From Chloroflexota bacterium (GTDB lineage Bacteria > Chloroflexota > UBA11872 > VXOZ01), in NCBI GenBank assembly GCA_958295775.1, contig CATQHC010000003.1, positions 1 to 64,000 on the forward strand: a DNA stretch of 64,000 nucleotides, in the 5' to 3' direction. Below are positions 28,043 to 37,164 of this stretch, piece by piece. The position numbers were made by a program, and so were the translations under genes. Below the pieces are notes generated by a model, which made no database searches, was not told the origin of the DNA, and was given only the letters and a program-made list of their open reading frames with translations. Each line of letters begins with the position of its first letter. Position 1 is the stretch's first letter.

Positions 28043-28417
28043 TTACCTTATCTCTACGAGTTTGACGAGAGTGCGGTTCGGCGTGCCGGTCAACCCCAAA
28101 CGCAGGCGCTCCTGCACGCGGTACTTGCGGGCGCTCGCGACCTGGGTACGGTCCGGCGTGTCGGCAATCGCGACGACAGTGGCAACGTCCACCTCCGGCG
28201 CGAATTCCGCGGTGACGTCCGGACCCCGGTTGAGGCTGCGCGTGCGTTGACTAACCGCACCGGCGGCAGCGCAGTGCTCCTCCTTCCAGGTGCACTGCGC
28301 GTTGGCGTAATCGGTGGCGCCGCCGCGTTTGCGGATCAGCGTGACCGTGCGCAGCCGTCCCTGGCGAATGCGCTTGCGGTTTTCCAGGACATTGGCTGCC
28401 TGTTTGCTATCGAGCAT
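28043..28417 (-). CDS. Putative phage head-tail or tail completion protein
   Basis: The protein is 124 residues. It opens with a basic helix LDSKQAANVLENRKRIRQGRLRTVTLIRKRGG, has a middle ACTWKEE-like region (NAQCTWKEEHCAAAG) and a beta-rich C-terminus ending RTLVKLVEIR. Size, position between the connector and tail genes, and the beta-rich end suggest a stopper or neck protein, but I do not recognise the family. Confidence 0.5.
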   Translation of the reverse strand: MLDSKQAANVLENRKRIRQGRLRTVTLIRKRGGATDYANAQCTWKEEHCAAAGAVSQRTRSLNRGPDVTAEFAPEVDVATVVAIADTPDRTQVASARKYRVQERLRLGLTGTPNRTLVKLVEIR

Positions 28418-29376
28418 TGTCGTTCTCCGTTGTTTCTCTCTCGCGAGAGTCTGCCCTAACCAAGATTTTCCCTAACGCGGGCTCTCTCTTACAGGGGTTC
28501 TCTCTCATGGAAACTCTTACTTACGAGTCTTTTCTTCCATCACTCAGCGCCGGATGTAGGACCTTTCATGCTGAGCTTGTCGAAGCACGTGCAGCCATTC
28601 GCGCTGGGCCTGTAAGAGCACCTGTAACCGCTCACGCTAAGCCTGTCCAAGCACGAACGGTTACACCTGGACCAGGCGCAACGCACTCGGTCATTCCGGC
28701 GAACGCCGGATTCCAGGTCTTTGTCGCCACTCGCGCGCACACTCGAGGACGGGAGGCAAGCCCCCCGCTACGTCCTTGCACGTTCAATAGTCGGCTGTCC
28801 TTGCTATGCAAAAGGCGTGCTACTAAATCCGTCATCTGCATGTTGAAGAAAGCCTGCGAATGCGCGAATGTGAGCGGGTAACGCGAGGGGCGCGTCGTCC
28901 GTCATTCCCGCGAAAGCTCGCCTCCGCACGGGGCCGCAGAATCCATCTTCCCTTGGCAACGTGGGCCCCGCCCAGGAGCGGGGGACAAGCCCCCGCGCTA
29001 CATCATGAATACCCCGGACGAAGCGCAAGCCCCCGCGCTACACCGAGACTGTTCCAGACTTCTCCACTTCCTCGCCTTTCGGCTCTGCACTTGCGAGTAT
29101 TGGCTTCACCTCCTCCGCTGAGAAGGCACACACTCCCATCCGTCTTTCCCGCGAAAGCTCGCCCCCGCACGGGGGCGCAGAATCCATTTTTTCCTCACCA
29201 CCGGCGCAAACCCCCGAGGCGGGGGACAAGCCCCCGCGCTACATCATGAATGCCCTGGACGAAGCGCAAACCCCCGAGGCGGGGGACAAGCCCCCGCGCT
29301 ACATAATGAATGCCCCGGAGCGGGAGACCGCTACGTCTCAGTGAGACACGCGCAATCACGGCCGGGAGCGCCAGCC
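28418..29376. repeat. 960-nt repeat island with nested tandem duplications
   Basis: No gene. A composite unit (family 4-like GTCATTCCCGCGAAAGCTCG at 28901, followed by family 3 GGGGGACAAGCCCCCGCG near 28979) recurs about 240 nt later (29142 and 29220). Inside the second copy, a 60-nt block starting GCGCAAACCCCCGAGGC is directly repeated (29204 and 29264). Further family-4 (28695-28715), family-3 (28750-28775) and family-B (TGAGCTTGTCGAAGC, 28571-28585) pieces lie upstream. Confidence 0.8.
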
Positions 29377-30045
29377 TTAGCGCACGGTGTCGGCAGCGTC
29401 GACCGTCCACGCGACGCTACCCCGCGTCTGCTGCGCCCGTTCCTGACGCAAGACGTCAAGCTCCTTCGCAAACGTTTTCCGCGCCGCACTGCCCTTCTCC
29501 CACCAGGACCCACTCACCATGCTCGTATCCACGCCCGCCCCTTGCTGGCCGTCCTGATAGCGAAAGTTATCGGATTTTGGGGTCGCGTACGCCAGGCAGG
29601 CATGTGCGTACGCGCCGGTCGTCAGCAGACCGGTGTGCGCCGCCGGCACCGTCCACTGGTTTTCACCGGCGACGTGTTTCGTGCCCCAGCGCACGCGCAC
29701 CGGCTCGGCGGCGCTCGGGGCTTCCGGCACCAGGAGGAACACAAAACCCGGCGCGCCGTCGCCGGTCGGCAGCACCATGAACGTGCAGAGTTGCGGCGGA
29801 TAGCCGCCGGTGGGCCACTCCACCTCCGCCACACTCCACACATCCGTGAGACCGCTCAGGTCTACCAGGCGCGAGTCCGCACTCGTGGTCAGAGTGGCGT
29901 CACGGGTCCAGGGCGCAGCCCGCGACAATTCGGTGAGGGCACGCTCGATGGCGTGGTCGAGGTCTGCGTCGCTGAAGCGCGCCTCGGCGTCCGCTGGGTC
30001 GAATAGCTCGCTGCGCAACGAGCTGCGAAATTTGCTCAATGTCAT
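29377..30045 (-). CDS. Putative phage head-tail connector protein
   Basis: The protein is 222 residues. The ATG at 30045 has GAGGA 8 nt upstream; a TTG two codons earlier is the alternative. It begins MTLSKFRSSLRSELFDPADAEARFSDADLDHAIERALTELSR, a helical start typical of connector/adaptor proteins that count phage-neck subunits. Then come beta-rich segments (VEWPTGGYPPQLCTFMVL, EPVRVRWGTKHV) and a helix ARKTFAKELDVLRQERAQQ. It lies just downstream of the capsid gene in transcription order, as connectors do. Confidence 0.6.
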   Translation of the reverse strand: MTLSKFRSSLRSELFDPADAEARFSDADLDHAIERALTELSRAAPWTRDATLTTSADSRLVDLSGLTDVWSVAEVEWPTGGYPPQLCTFMVLPTGDGAPGFVFLLVPEAPSAAEPVRVRWGTKHVAGENQWTVPAAHTGLLTTGAYAHACLAYATPKSDNFRYQDGQQGAGVDTSMVSGSWWEKGSAARKTFAKELDVLRQERAQQTRGSVAWTVDAADTVR

Positions 30046-30200
30046 TGGCAATCCTCATGTGACAACTACAACTGTGATGCTCGGCACAACGAAGCTCGAC
30101 GTTCAGGCGGCGCCAACCGCCGCGGGCAGTGGACGCCGCTTTGCAACCTGCGCGACCGGCGGCGGGAGGGTGCTGACACTCTTCACCGCAACCAGCGCGG

Positions 30201-30230
30201 CGCAGGGGCACGACATGTCGTGCCCCTGCG
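30201..30230. repeat. Family-1 palindrome, 30 nt perfect
   Basis: A perfect inverted repeat, CGCAGGGGCACGACA and its complement, between the connector and capsid genes (gap 30046-30288, no gene). Confidence 0.8.
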
Positions 30231-30288
30231 TGCGCGCCACCGGGCGATAGCGGTGGTGAATCAATCACACAATCGCCCCGTGGCGGCC

Positions 30289-32289
30289 CTACGCCACTTC
30301 CGCCCAGTAAGCGCCCCGGTAGTCCAGCCAGCCGCCGCCGAATTCCCAGCGCACCTTGTAGCTGATGGCGTCGTTGGTGAATACCGAACCGGCGGTCGGA
30401 TTATCCTGCACCAGCAGTTCCGGCGTCTCCTGACCGTTGATGAAGCCCACCTCCAGGCACTCGATCTGGGTCGGATCAGCCATCAGGTAGTAGTCCTTGG
30501 CGTCGCTGAACTGCGGTACCACCAGCGGTTCCAGCATGCCCTGCAGCGGGTTGGCATCGTTATTCTGGCTGCCGGGCAACAGCGTGCTATTGAGGATGGT
30601 GACAGCCGTCCAGTAAAGATCGGGCGGCAGCAGGAGGTAGCGGGGCTTGATGCCCAGGGGCTTGCCCGCGCTATTGGTCTGCTTCATCATCTGCGTAATC
30701 GCGGCTTGGAGCGCGGTTGCCGCCAGCGCGGCGGTACCGCGATTCTTGTGCGACGTCTGGGTGCCGTCATCGAAAACCTTCGTGCTGTCGGCAAGCTGCG
30801 GATTGCCGGTGAGGAGGCCGTACACGAACTCGTTGATGGTCGTGGCCGCCGCAATCGCGAGCTTGGTGGGAATGCGCCGGATGGCTTCCAGGTCGTCGTT
30901 CAGGATCGCCTCGCGGGTGACCACCACCAGGTTGCCGCGCTTGGCGGGTGTGTACGTCTCCCGCGTGTCGTCCCACGCCAGGTTGGTGTACGCGGCATTC
31001 TCGTTGACCGTGCCGAGGGCGGCAAAGTCATGCAACAGCACGCGGTACTGGGGTTTGTAATCGCGGATGGAGCGGATCACGCAGAATTTCTTCCAGTCCT
31101 GCGGCTGCGCGCCATAGTCCTGGACGAGCCGCTTGCTGATGGCGTTCGCGAGGGCGTGATTGAGCACGCTCGTCGTCACCTCGTTGGCCTCCCGCACGAG
31201 CGAGAGCTCCGGATTCAGGGCTCCTCGCACTTCAGCGTCGCCCGTGATCTGCACGTAGGCTTCCCGGATGCTGGACCAGGCGGGCACCGGTTCAGCGGAG
31301 CCAACGTCACGCACGCCCAGCAGGCGCGCCAGACCGGCTTCAACGGCGGCCAAGCCCCGGCTCGCGCCCGCGCCGCCAACGTTCAGGCGGGTCTTCTCTG
31401 CGCCGGCGCCACGCACGGCGGGGGCAGAACCCGTCAGTGCGCGCACGGTCTCGACTTCGTCCTGGACGGCCTGCTCCAGCACCGCAGTGGCAAAGGTCTG
31501 ACCCTCAAAGCGGCGGCGCAGCTTGCGCTTGATGGCCGCGGGCAGGGCCGCCGTGTCGAGCCGCTCGTGCAGTGCGGTCATGCAGGCGAGCTTGGCCTCC
31601 GCTTCGGCAAGGCGGGCATCGGTCGTTGCTGCGGTAGTCTCTCCCATGAGTACCTCCTCGGTATGGGTTGAATGAGCCGGATCTGCCCCGGCCTGGGACT
31701 CGTCAATTGCTGCGTTGAGACGTACTTCTCCATCTCCTTGCATTGCGTTCTCCTTTGCTGTATCGACTATGTCTCGTGCTGCCAAGAGACGCTCGAATGC
31801 GCCGCCGGCCGCGGCCCGCGTGACCACGTCACAGGACCGCAGTACCGGGATGCGTTCCACCATCTGCACGCGCTTGCCGTTCTGCTGCTGGGTGCGCACC
31901 GACGCGAGCGAGTCAATCGAGAGACCCAACACGTCGGGGCGTCCCATCTCCACGGCTTCCTGTACCAGGCTCCAGAGCCACTCGGCGCTGGCAAAGATGT
32001 GCAGGGTTGCCCGCACCCGGTCGCCCTCTACCTGCGGCTCGCGAAAGAAGCCCACCACGTCGCGCACGCTCCGCGGCTTGTGGATGCTGCCGGTCGCAGA
32101 GGCAGGGTGGTCGGCAAAGGCCTTCAGGCCGTCGAGTTGTGCCGCGACGTCCTGCAGCGCCTGCGGCGTGAAGTAGCGGCCATTGCGCGACATGCCTTGC
32201 CGCAGCACCGTAACGGCCACGTCGCGTTGCGGCCCGGCAAGCTGCGCTTCCCGTAGCGGCGCGAGCAGCGCGAGGTCTTCTTCTTTCAT
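30289..32289 (-). CDS. Prohead protease - scaffold - major capsid protein in one ORF
   Basis: The ORF is 666 codons, starting at MKEEDLALLAPL with AAAGGAT upstream. Residues 1-180 look like a prohead maturation protease: RQGMSRNGRYFTPQAL, FADHPASATGS, RDVVGFFREPQVEGDRVRA, LGLSIDSLASV. Residues about 240-310 are helical (ARLAEAEAKLACMTALHERLD), like a scaffold or delta domain. Residues 350-666 are a Mu-gpT/HK97-like capsid: ITGDAEVRGALNPELSLVREANEVTTSVLNHAL, NLVVVTREAILNDDLEAIRRIP, ADPTQIECLEVGFINGQETPELLVQD. Two in-frame internal starts (codons 183 and 215) have strong ribosome-binding sites, so shorter capsid or scaffold forms are probably made as well. It supplies the shell and its maturation enzyme. 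Confidence 0.8.
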   Translation of the reverse strand: MKEEDLALLAPLREAQLAGPQRDVAVTVLRQGMSRNGRYFTPQALQDVAAQLDGLKAFADHPASATGSIHKPRSVRDVVGFFREPQVEGDRVRATLHIFASAEWLWSLVQEAVEMGRPDVLGLSIDSLASVRTQQQNGKRVQMVERIPVLRSCDVVTRAAAGGAFERLLAARDIVDTAKENAMQGDGEVRLNAAIDESQAGADPAHSTHTEEVLMGETTAATTDARLAEAEAKLACMTALHERLDTAALPAAIKRKLRRRFEGQTFATAVLEQAVQDEVETVRALTGSAPAVRGAGAEKTRLNVGGAGASRGLAAVEAGLARLLGVRDVGSAEPVPAWSSIREAYVQITGDAEVRGALNPELSLVREANEVTTSVLNHALANAISKRLVQDYGAQPQDWKKFCVIRSIRDYKPQYRVLLHDFAALGTVNENAAYTNLAWDDTRETYTPAKRGNLVVVTREAILNDDLEAIRRIPTKLAIAAATTINEFVYGLLTGNPQLADSTKVFDDGTQTSHKNRGTAALAATALQAAITQMMKQTNSAGKPLGIKPRYLLLPPDLYWTAVTILNSTLLPGSQNNDANPLQGMLEPLVVPQFSDAKDYYLMADPTQIECLEVGFINGQETPELLVQDNPTAGSVFTNDAISYKVRWEFGGGWLDYRGAYWAEVA
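31645..31659 (-). promoter_or_regulatory. Internal ribosome-binding site and ATG, start of the capsid form
   Basis: On the minus strand GAGGAGGTA (31651-31659) lies 3-5 nt before ATG 31645-31647, in frame at codon 215. The product would begin MGETTAATTDARLAEAEAK. Confidence 0.6.
31741..31756 (-). promoter_or_regulatory. Internal ribosome-binding site and ATG, second internal start
   Basis: On the minus strand AAAGGAG (31750-31756) lies 6 nt before ATG 31741-31743, in frame at codon 183. The product would begin MQGDGEVRLNAAIDESQ. Confidence 0.5.
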
Positions 32290-32348
32290 TGATTTATCCT
32301 TTCTCTGGTGTCGTTCGTGTTCTTTCTTCGTACGGTCTTGACCGGTAG

Positions 32349-32420
32349 CGCAGGTTTGCAACCTGCGTATTCCCGCCCGCGACGGCTCTCATTCTCGCTG
32401 CGCGGGGGCTTGTCCACCGC
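32349..32420. repeat. Family-2 and family-3 palindromes before the capsid operon segment
   Basis: CGCAGGTTTGCAACCTGCG at 32349-32367, then an imperfect family-3 copy (GCGGGGGCTTGTCCACCGC, about 32402-32420). Nothing else is seen in 32290-32610 except a partial family-4 copy near 32515. Confidence 0.7.
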
Positions 32421-32610
32421 ATGGGATAGGACCAGGCGCGACCGTTCCCTCACATAGTTCGCCTTGACTCGCGTGCGAGGGTGAGGGCGGGAAACCACGC
32501 GCCCAGCCCCTCTGAGACTCCCGCTTTCGCGGTAACAGCGATGAACGTATTGGGTCCGGCAACCGCCGTGCAATGCGGCCAGCAAGCGGCCAACTGGTAC
32601 AATAGCGACC

Positions 32611-33192
32611 ATGAACCAACACAGACCTCCCGCCCCAGTTGCAGCCCTCACCGTTGTCGTTGCCCCTTCCCAAGCCGGTGGCTATTGGGGAGACCTGCCG
32701 ACGCTGCCCGGCTGCGTTGTGCAGGGAGAGAGCGTTGACGCGGTGCTGGCCGATCTCACCATGGCGGCGGAGATGTTCCTGACACAAGAAGCGCCGCCCG
32801 CCGACACCGTCGCGCTGCACGCAGTCACCGTAGACGTAGGCGACGTGACGTACCGCTTGCCGGCCGTATCCTGGCAAGGCGAGCGGCGGCACCATGCCGT
32901 GGCGCTGCCGCTCCACGACCGTGTCGCGCGCGCAGAGACTGCGGCGGACGCGCTGACGCAACTCCGCAACCTGCTCCCCGCGTGGATTGCCGCCGATCTC
33001 GCCGAGGGCGAGACTGTGCCGGCGGTGGCGGTGGCGGACACGGCGACCATCAACCCGCGCACTGCCGGCGCCACCGGCGCGCCCCTCTCCCAATCCGAGG
33101 CGCTCAAGCCCGAAGTCGTCCTGGTATTGCTGCGCGCGGCAGGCATGACCAAAGAGCAACTGAGCGAGATGCTGGACTACGACCCCGAGTGA
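32611..33192 (+). CDS. HicB-like protein, opposite in strand to the phage genes
   Basis: The protein is 193 residues. Residues about 22-58 (GGYWGDLPTLPGCVVQGESVDAVLADLTMAAEMFL) are the HicB antitoxin fold: strand, P-x-L-P-G-C, then helix. A second, more divergent strand-helix region spans about 75-130, and the end has a helical KPEVVLVLLRAAGMTKEQLSEML. No HicA gene is beside it. It sits between the capsid and portal genes but is read the other way, with repeats on both sides. It may be an orphan antitoxin or a regulator. Confidence 0.6.
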   Translation: MNQHRPPAPVAALTVVVAPSQAGGYWGDLPTLPGCVVQGESVDAVLADLTMAAEMFLTQEAPPADTVALHAVTVDVGDVTYRLPAVSWQGERRHHAVALPLHDRVARAETAADALTQLRNLLPAWIAADLAEGETVPAVAVADTATINPRTAGATGAPLSQSEALKPEVVLVLLRAAGMTKEQLSEMLDYDPE

Positions 33193-33664
33193 CTGGGTCC
33201 GGTATCGTTGCGCTCGGCAAGACTGCGACCGGCGTCGCCGTGCTCGACAGGACTGCACCTTGCACGAGTGCCAACTGCGCCAATCCCAGTCCGATTCCTC
33301 CATGCAAGAGACCCTTGCTCTGCCCCCGCTACATTTAGACTGTCGCGCTTGCAATCCTCGCCTCAAGACCCCCTCTCCCTTGAGGGAGAGGGCCGGGGTG
33401 AGGGTGAATCTTCTCATTCGGTCTTGCCCCTTTTGGCTTGTCCGCAGCACATTTAGGTGTCCCTGTGGTCCGTAATTCCCGCTTGCGCGGGAATCCATCT
33501 TCTCTGCGTGCACACTGAACACCGGACCCGTACGCGATATGGCGCGGGTGTTCATCGGCCCAGCCCCCGTGGACTCCCGGTTGCGCGGGAGCGACATATT
33601 GGGACCCAATTCAAGAGACCCAAGACTCGGCAGATTACACGGGGCAGTCCAGTGCCGCACTCCT
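33193..33664. repeat. Repeat-filled gap between the HicB-like and portal genes
   Basis: No gene. It holds the inverted CCCTCTCCCTTGAGGGAGAGG block (33369-33389 region, followed by GGGGTGAGGGTG), a family-4 copy ATTCCCGCTTGCGCGGGAAT (33475-33494) and a second GACTCCCGGTTGCGCGGGAG (about 33572-33591). Confidence 0.75.
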
Positions 33665-34903
33665 TTACTCCTCTTCAGCTAAGAAACGGCGGAAGAGACG
33701 CGCGGCATCTTCCGTTTCCAGCCAGCCCTCGGCGCGGGCGAGCTGCAAGGACCGCGCAAACGACTCGGCATGCGGCCCCGCCACGTGGGCGACGTCCGGC
33801 TGCAGTTCCTGAAAGACCACGCGAAAGGCCGTATCGACATTCGCCGCCAGCGCGCCGGCATCCTGCTTGGCCTCGATTGCACGCGCCACGAGACGGCGCA
33901 GATAGCGGCCAAAGAGTTCCTGGCGGCGTTGGAAGCGCCGCAGCGTCGGCAGACCCATCTCAGCCGCGGTCGCCCGGTTGACGTGTCCGCCTTCCGCCAG
34001 GTAATGCTCCGGCAGGCCCGCGCCGGCCGCGATCATCAGCTTGAGGGCGCGGCCGTCCGCGGCCACGTCATCAGCGCCGATTGAAGGTTGCACCGGCTGC
34101 CATGTCTCGGCCTCGTTATGGAAGACGACCGTGCCGGGCGCCGGCGGTTGCGCATAGGCCGCCATCTTGGCAAGCAGGTCGTTCCGCGTTGCGCCCCGTA
34201 CGGTCACGTCGTAGATGAAGCTGCCCTTCAGGCGGTTGATGCGGGCGCGGTCCACGAGCCAATCGCGATAGCGTTTGAGCCACGGCAGCAAAGCGGCCAG
34301 GTCGCTGCGGCCCCGCAATGCGTTCGACACGCGGTTGACGGTGAAGTGCTCCAACTCCGCCGCGGCTACCCAGTAGCCCGGCTCCTGGCCGACACCGCGC
34401 ACGCGATAGCGGAGCACCTGCTCGACGTCTTCGGCCGCAGTCTCAATCCGGTCGATGAGCAGCGGATCGAGCTGGCGCAGGCGGATCTCGCCGGTGAGCG
34501 GATCGGTGAAGACCCGCACGAACTGCTCGCCGTAAAGGGCAAGCTCGGTGTAGAGACTATAGATGCGCGTGTCCATGCTGTTGTCGGAGTGCCGCCAGAA
34601 CGCATCCACCACGTCCTGCACCGCCGGGCTCGCGCACGCGATGCGCACGCCGCCGCCCAGCACGAAGTTGGCCTGCACGTCGATCACGGCGTAGGCCAAG
34701 GGGTTGGTGACGTAGGCTTCGTAGACCTCGCGCAGCAACCGCTGGTGGTCCCAGAGCGGATCGTCCCGTGTCTCCGCTTTTCCCGAGACCTGCCGGTAGC
34801 CGCCATCCTCAGCCGCGACCGCCTCCTGCACGCGGGCCTGGATCACGTCGCCAAAGAGACGCTCACCCAAGCGCTGCCACCAGTGTGTTGTCTGTATTGC
34901 CAT
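33665..34903 (-). CDS. Phage portal protein
   Basis: The protein is 412 residues. Typical portal features: an N-terminal region with LREVYEAYVTNPLAYAVIDVQANFVLGGGVRI, the wing/stem LYTELALYGEQFVRVFTDPLTGEIRLRQLDP, then a clip/stem region GTVVFHNEAETW and a long crown helix. Portals form a 12-subunit ring at one capsid vertex through which DNA enters. It lies between terminase and protease-capsid, the standard order. Confidence 0.85.
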   Translation of the reverse strand: MAIQTTHWWQRLGERLFGDVIQARVQEAVAAEDGGYRQVSGKAETRDDPLWDHQRLLREVYEAYVTNPLAYAVIDVQANFVLGGGVRIACASPAVQDVVDAFWRHSDNSMDTRIYSLYTELALYGEQFVRVFTDPLTGEIRLRQLDPLLIDRIETAAEDVEQVLRYRVRGVGQEPGYWVAAAELEHFTVNRVSNALRGRSDLAALLPWLKRYRDWLVDRARINRLKGSFIYDVTVRGATRNDLLAKMAAYAQPPAPGTVVFHNEAETWQPVQPSIGADDVAADGRALKLMIAAGAGLPEHYLAEGGHVNRATAAEMGLPTLRRFQRRQELFGRYLRRLVARAIEAKQDAGALAANVDTAFRVVFQELQPDVAHVAGPHAESFARSLQLARAEGWLETEDAARLFRRFLAEEE

Positions 34904-35270
34904 GCTGCTCGCTTTCTATTGTTCATTGCGATTCGGGCCTTCCGGCCCGTCATTCCCCCGAAAGCGGGAGACCTTCCCTCACTTGCGTTCCGTGCCCCAT
35001 CAAGAGCGGGGGACAAGCCCCCGCGCTACGGCAAGAGAATTGCGCCTCTTATTCGTAATTCCCATGAAAGTAGACCGCCAACCTCCGTCATTCCCGCTTT
35101 TGCGGGAATCCATCTTCTCTTTGTCAACAGCAATTCCCCCTGTTGGGAGGCATCCTTCCGTTACGCATTCTCGACCTTCCTTCCCCCTGGACTCTGGCTT
35201 CCGCCGGAGTGACGGCCAAGACTCGTGTGCCCGTCGCGGCTCATAATGCGTAACTGGGGCAAGGGCTCAA
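34904..35270. repeat. Repeat-filled gap between portal and terminase
   Basis: No gene. Family 4 at about 34952-34972 and 35087-35110 (GTCATTCCCGCTTTTGCGGG), family 3 at about 35007-35030 (GCGGGGGACAAGCCCCCGCG), and an imperfect family-4 variant at about 35190-35216. Confidence 0.75.
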
Positions 35271-36821
35271 TCAATACCCTTCCGATTGCCTCTCTTGCGG
35301 CGGGAGCGCGACCGATACGGCAGGCGGCGCGCCGCCCTCAACCGCGCGCGCCAGCAGAGCCAGGGCCGACACGTAGTCGTCATGTCCCCGGCCGGCGGGC
35401 ACGTGAAACGAAATCCGGTTGCCCGGATGCAGCGCCAGTTGACACCGCCGCACCTGTTGCCGGCATTCCCGGTACTCCGGCGACCCATCGTCTGCCCACA
35501 GTTGCAGGCGTCCGCCGGAGACCAAGCTCCGCAGGTCATAGCCGAGCGCGCTCTTCGATTGCGCCGTGAACGTAAACGGCTCGATGCGGTCGTCGCCCAG
35601 GCGCGCCCTCAAGAAACGGGCCAGAGCGTCACCCAGGCCGGTGGCGTCAACTATTGCCCGCTGCACGCGCCACTCCTCGCCCAACAGGCGCACCAGGCGG
35701 GCGTACTGCTCAGTGGTGGGCAGGCCGGTCCATTGGTAGGCATTCACCACTGCAACGGCAGGTAGCGCGAACCCCAGCACCGGGTCGTGCCGCCAGACCC
35801 GTTCGCCGATCAAGACCACGGTGCTATCCCGCCGTGATTGGGCGCTCCGCCGGTCTGCGGCAGTTTCTTCCCCGGCCACGTCCACCGCCGCAACGTAGTG
35901 CGCCTCAGCCTGCGGCTGGTGCTGCCGCGTGTGTGTACCCTGCAGGGCGGCTTGCAACGGCGGCGTGAAGAAGCCGGTGGCGTCGTCCACCTCTTCCAGG
36001 CAGTACTGGGTGCGGATAACCAGGTCCTCCGCCCCACGCTGGCGCATCTGCGCCCGCACCGCGGCGCCGTAGCGCGGGTTGGCCCGCGCGCCCACCTCCC
36101 AGGGAAACGAGAAGTGCCGCCGCTCGCCGGTTTTTTCCTCATGCGCGAGGTTGAGCGCCTTGTACTTTGCGAGGAGCGTGTCTTTCGTCCACGGCGTACC
36201 GTAGAGCACGATGGTGGCGTTCTGGGCCGCCGCCATGGGCAGGAAGTCCTTGGCAAACTTCTCCTCGTCCACGTCCTGGGCTTCGTCCACTTCCAGCAGC
36301 AGGTCGGCGGTCGCGCCGACGACATTGGACTGCTCGTGCGCCGAAAGGAACACTACCCGCGCCTTGCCGACCGTGACCGCGTTGCCGTGGGCGCGTTTCC
36401 AGTAGGGCGCCAGCCAGGGACGGTCCAGCACCGCTTCCAGGCGCAGGCGCGAGATGAGAGTCTGCGGCGTGAGGGTGGGCGCGCACTTCACAATCGTGCC
36501 GCCGCGCCGTTGGCAGCGGTAGAGCAGATAGGCTTCGAGATGCGCCGAAAGCTCGTTCTTGCCCATCTGCCGCGCCATTTCGACGGTGAAGACCGCTCCC
36601 CGGCGACGCCGCACGCTTGCCAGCACGGCTCGCGCTACCGCCAACTGGTACGAACGCAGCGGCCGCCCCACGAGCACGCGGGAAAAGTGCGCAATATCGT
36701 TAAAGGTATAGCGAAAGAAGGCGCGGGCCAGCGCATCCGTATCGTCATCGTGAAACGTCGACGACGGACGCGCGGCGGCATTCGCGTGCTGTTTGGACTT
36801 GTCGGCGGTAGTCATTTGCAT
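35271..36821 (-). CDS. Phage terminase large subunit
   Basis: The protein is 516 residues. The ATPase domain has the Walker A variant ARQMGKNE (residues 83-90) and Walker B LLLEVDEAQDVD (about 174-185), with a YGTPW coupling motif. The nuclease domain is RNase H-like, with acidic residues in VAAVDVAGEE, AIVDATGLGDALARFL and GRGHDDYVSALALL. It cuts and pumps phage DNA into the prohead. All key residues seem present, so the protein could still work. Confidence 0.9.
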   Translation of the reverse strand: MQMTTADKSKQHANAAARPSSTFHDDDTDALARAFFRYTFNDIAHFSRVLVGRPLRSYQLAVARAVLASVRRRRGAVFTVEMARQMGKNELSAHLEAYLLYRCQRRGGTIVKCAPTLTPQTLISRLRLEAVLDRPWLAPYWKRAHGNAVTVGKARVVFLSAHEQSNVVGATADLLLEVDEAQDVDEEKFAKDFLPMAAAQNATIVLYGTPWTKDTLLAKYKALNLAHEEKTGERRHFSFPWEVGARANPRYGAAVRAQMRQRGAEDLVIRTQYCLEEVDDATGFFTPPLQAALQGTHTRQHQPQAEAHYVAAVDVAGEETAADRRSAQSRRDSTVVLIGERVWRHDPVLGFALPAVAVVNAYQWTGLPTTEQYARLVRLLGEEWRVQRAIVDATGLGDALARFLRARLGDDRIEPFTFTAQSKSALGYDLRSLVSGGRLQLWADDGSPEYRECRQQVRRCQLALHPGNRISFHVPAGRGHDDYVSALALLARAVEGGAPPAVSVALPPQERQSEGY

Positions 36822-36921
36822 GAAGAATCTTCTCTATCTGTCAGGCGGCGCGGCGCACGCGCCCCGGCGGGACGCCGGCACAACCGCCCGCGCCCGTTGG
36901 ACGCATGCCGGATATGCACGC

Positions 36922-37164
36922 TCACTGCCCCGGTACCATGTGCAGGATGCTGTTGAGGAACGCGGCGGCAAACGGCGACGCAAAGATGCCGATCAGAATG
37001 ACGTTGATCTTCGCTTCCAACCGCGCGTAGTCCTCGCGCGTGTTCTCCGCCAACTCGCGGGTCACCTGGCCGAAGGCGCAGCCGTATTGCGCCAGGTGGT
37101 CTGCCAGCTCCCGGTGGCGCTTGTCCTGTGTGGTTGGCGCACGTGTGCTCGTCTCATTCAGCAT
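36922..37164 (-). CDS. Small membrane protein of the phage module
   Basis: The protein is 80 residues. It has a hydrophilic helical start (KRHRELADHLAQYGCAFGQVTRELAENTREDYARLEAK) and one C-terminal membrane helix INVILIGIFASPFAAAFLNSIL. Its start overlaps the end of the next upstream gene by 11 nt. It could be a holin-like or membrane-anchoring protein; one helix is too little evidence to call lysis. Confidence 0.55.
   Translation of the reverse strand: MLNETSTRAPTTQDKRHRELADHLAQYGCAFGQVTRELAENTREDYARLEAKINVILIGIFASPFAAAFLNSILHMVPGQ

Noticed and set aside
28901-29323. CRISPR-like array
   Set aside because: The direct repeats are 60 and 240 nt long, with palindromic parts and no unique spacers of constant length; no cas genes.
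30220-31671. 483-residue plus-strand open frame
   Set aside because: Antisense to the capsid ORF; composition rich in His/Arg/Ala as in other shadow frames.
34088-35212. 374-residue plus-strand open frame
   Set aside because: Antisense to the portal gene and then across the repeat-filled gap; it includes no domain pattern.
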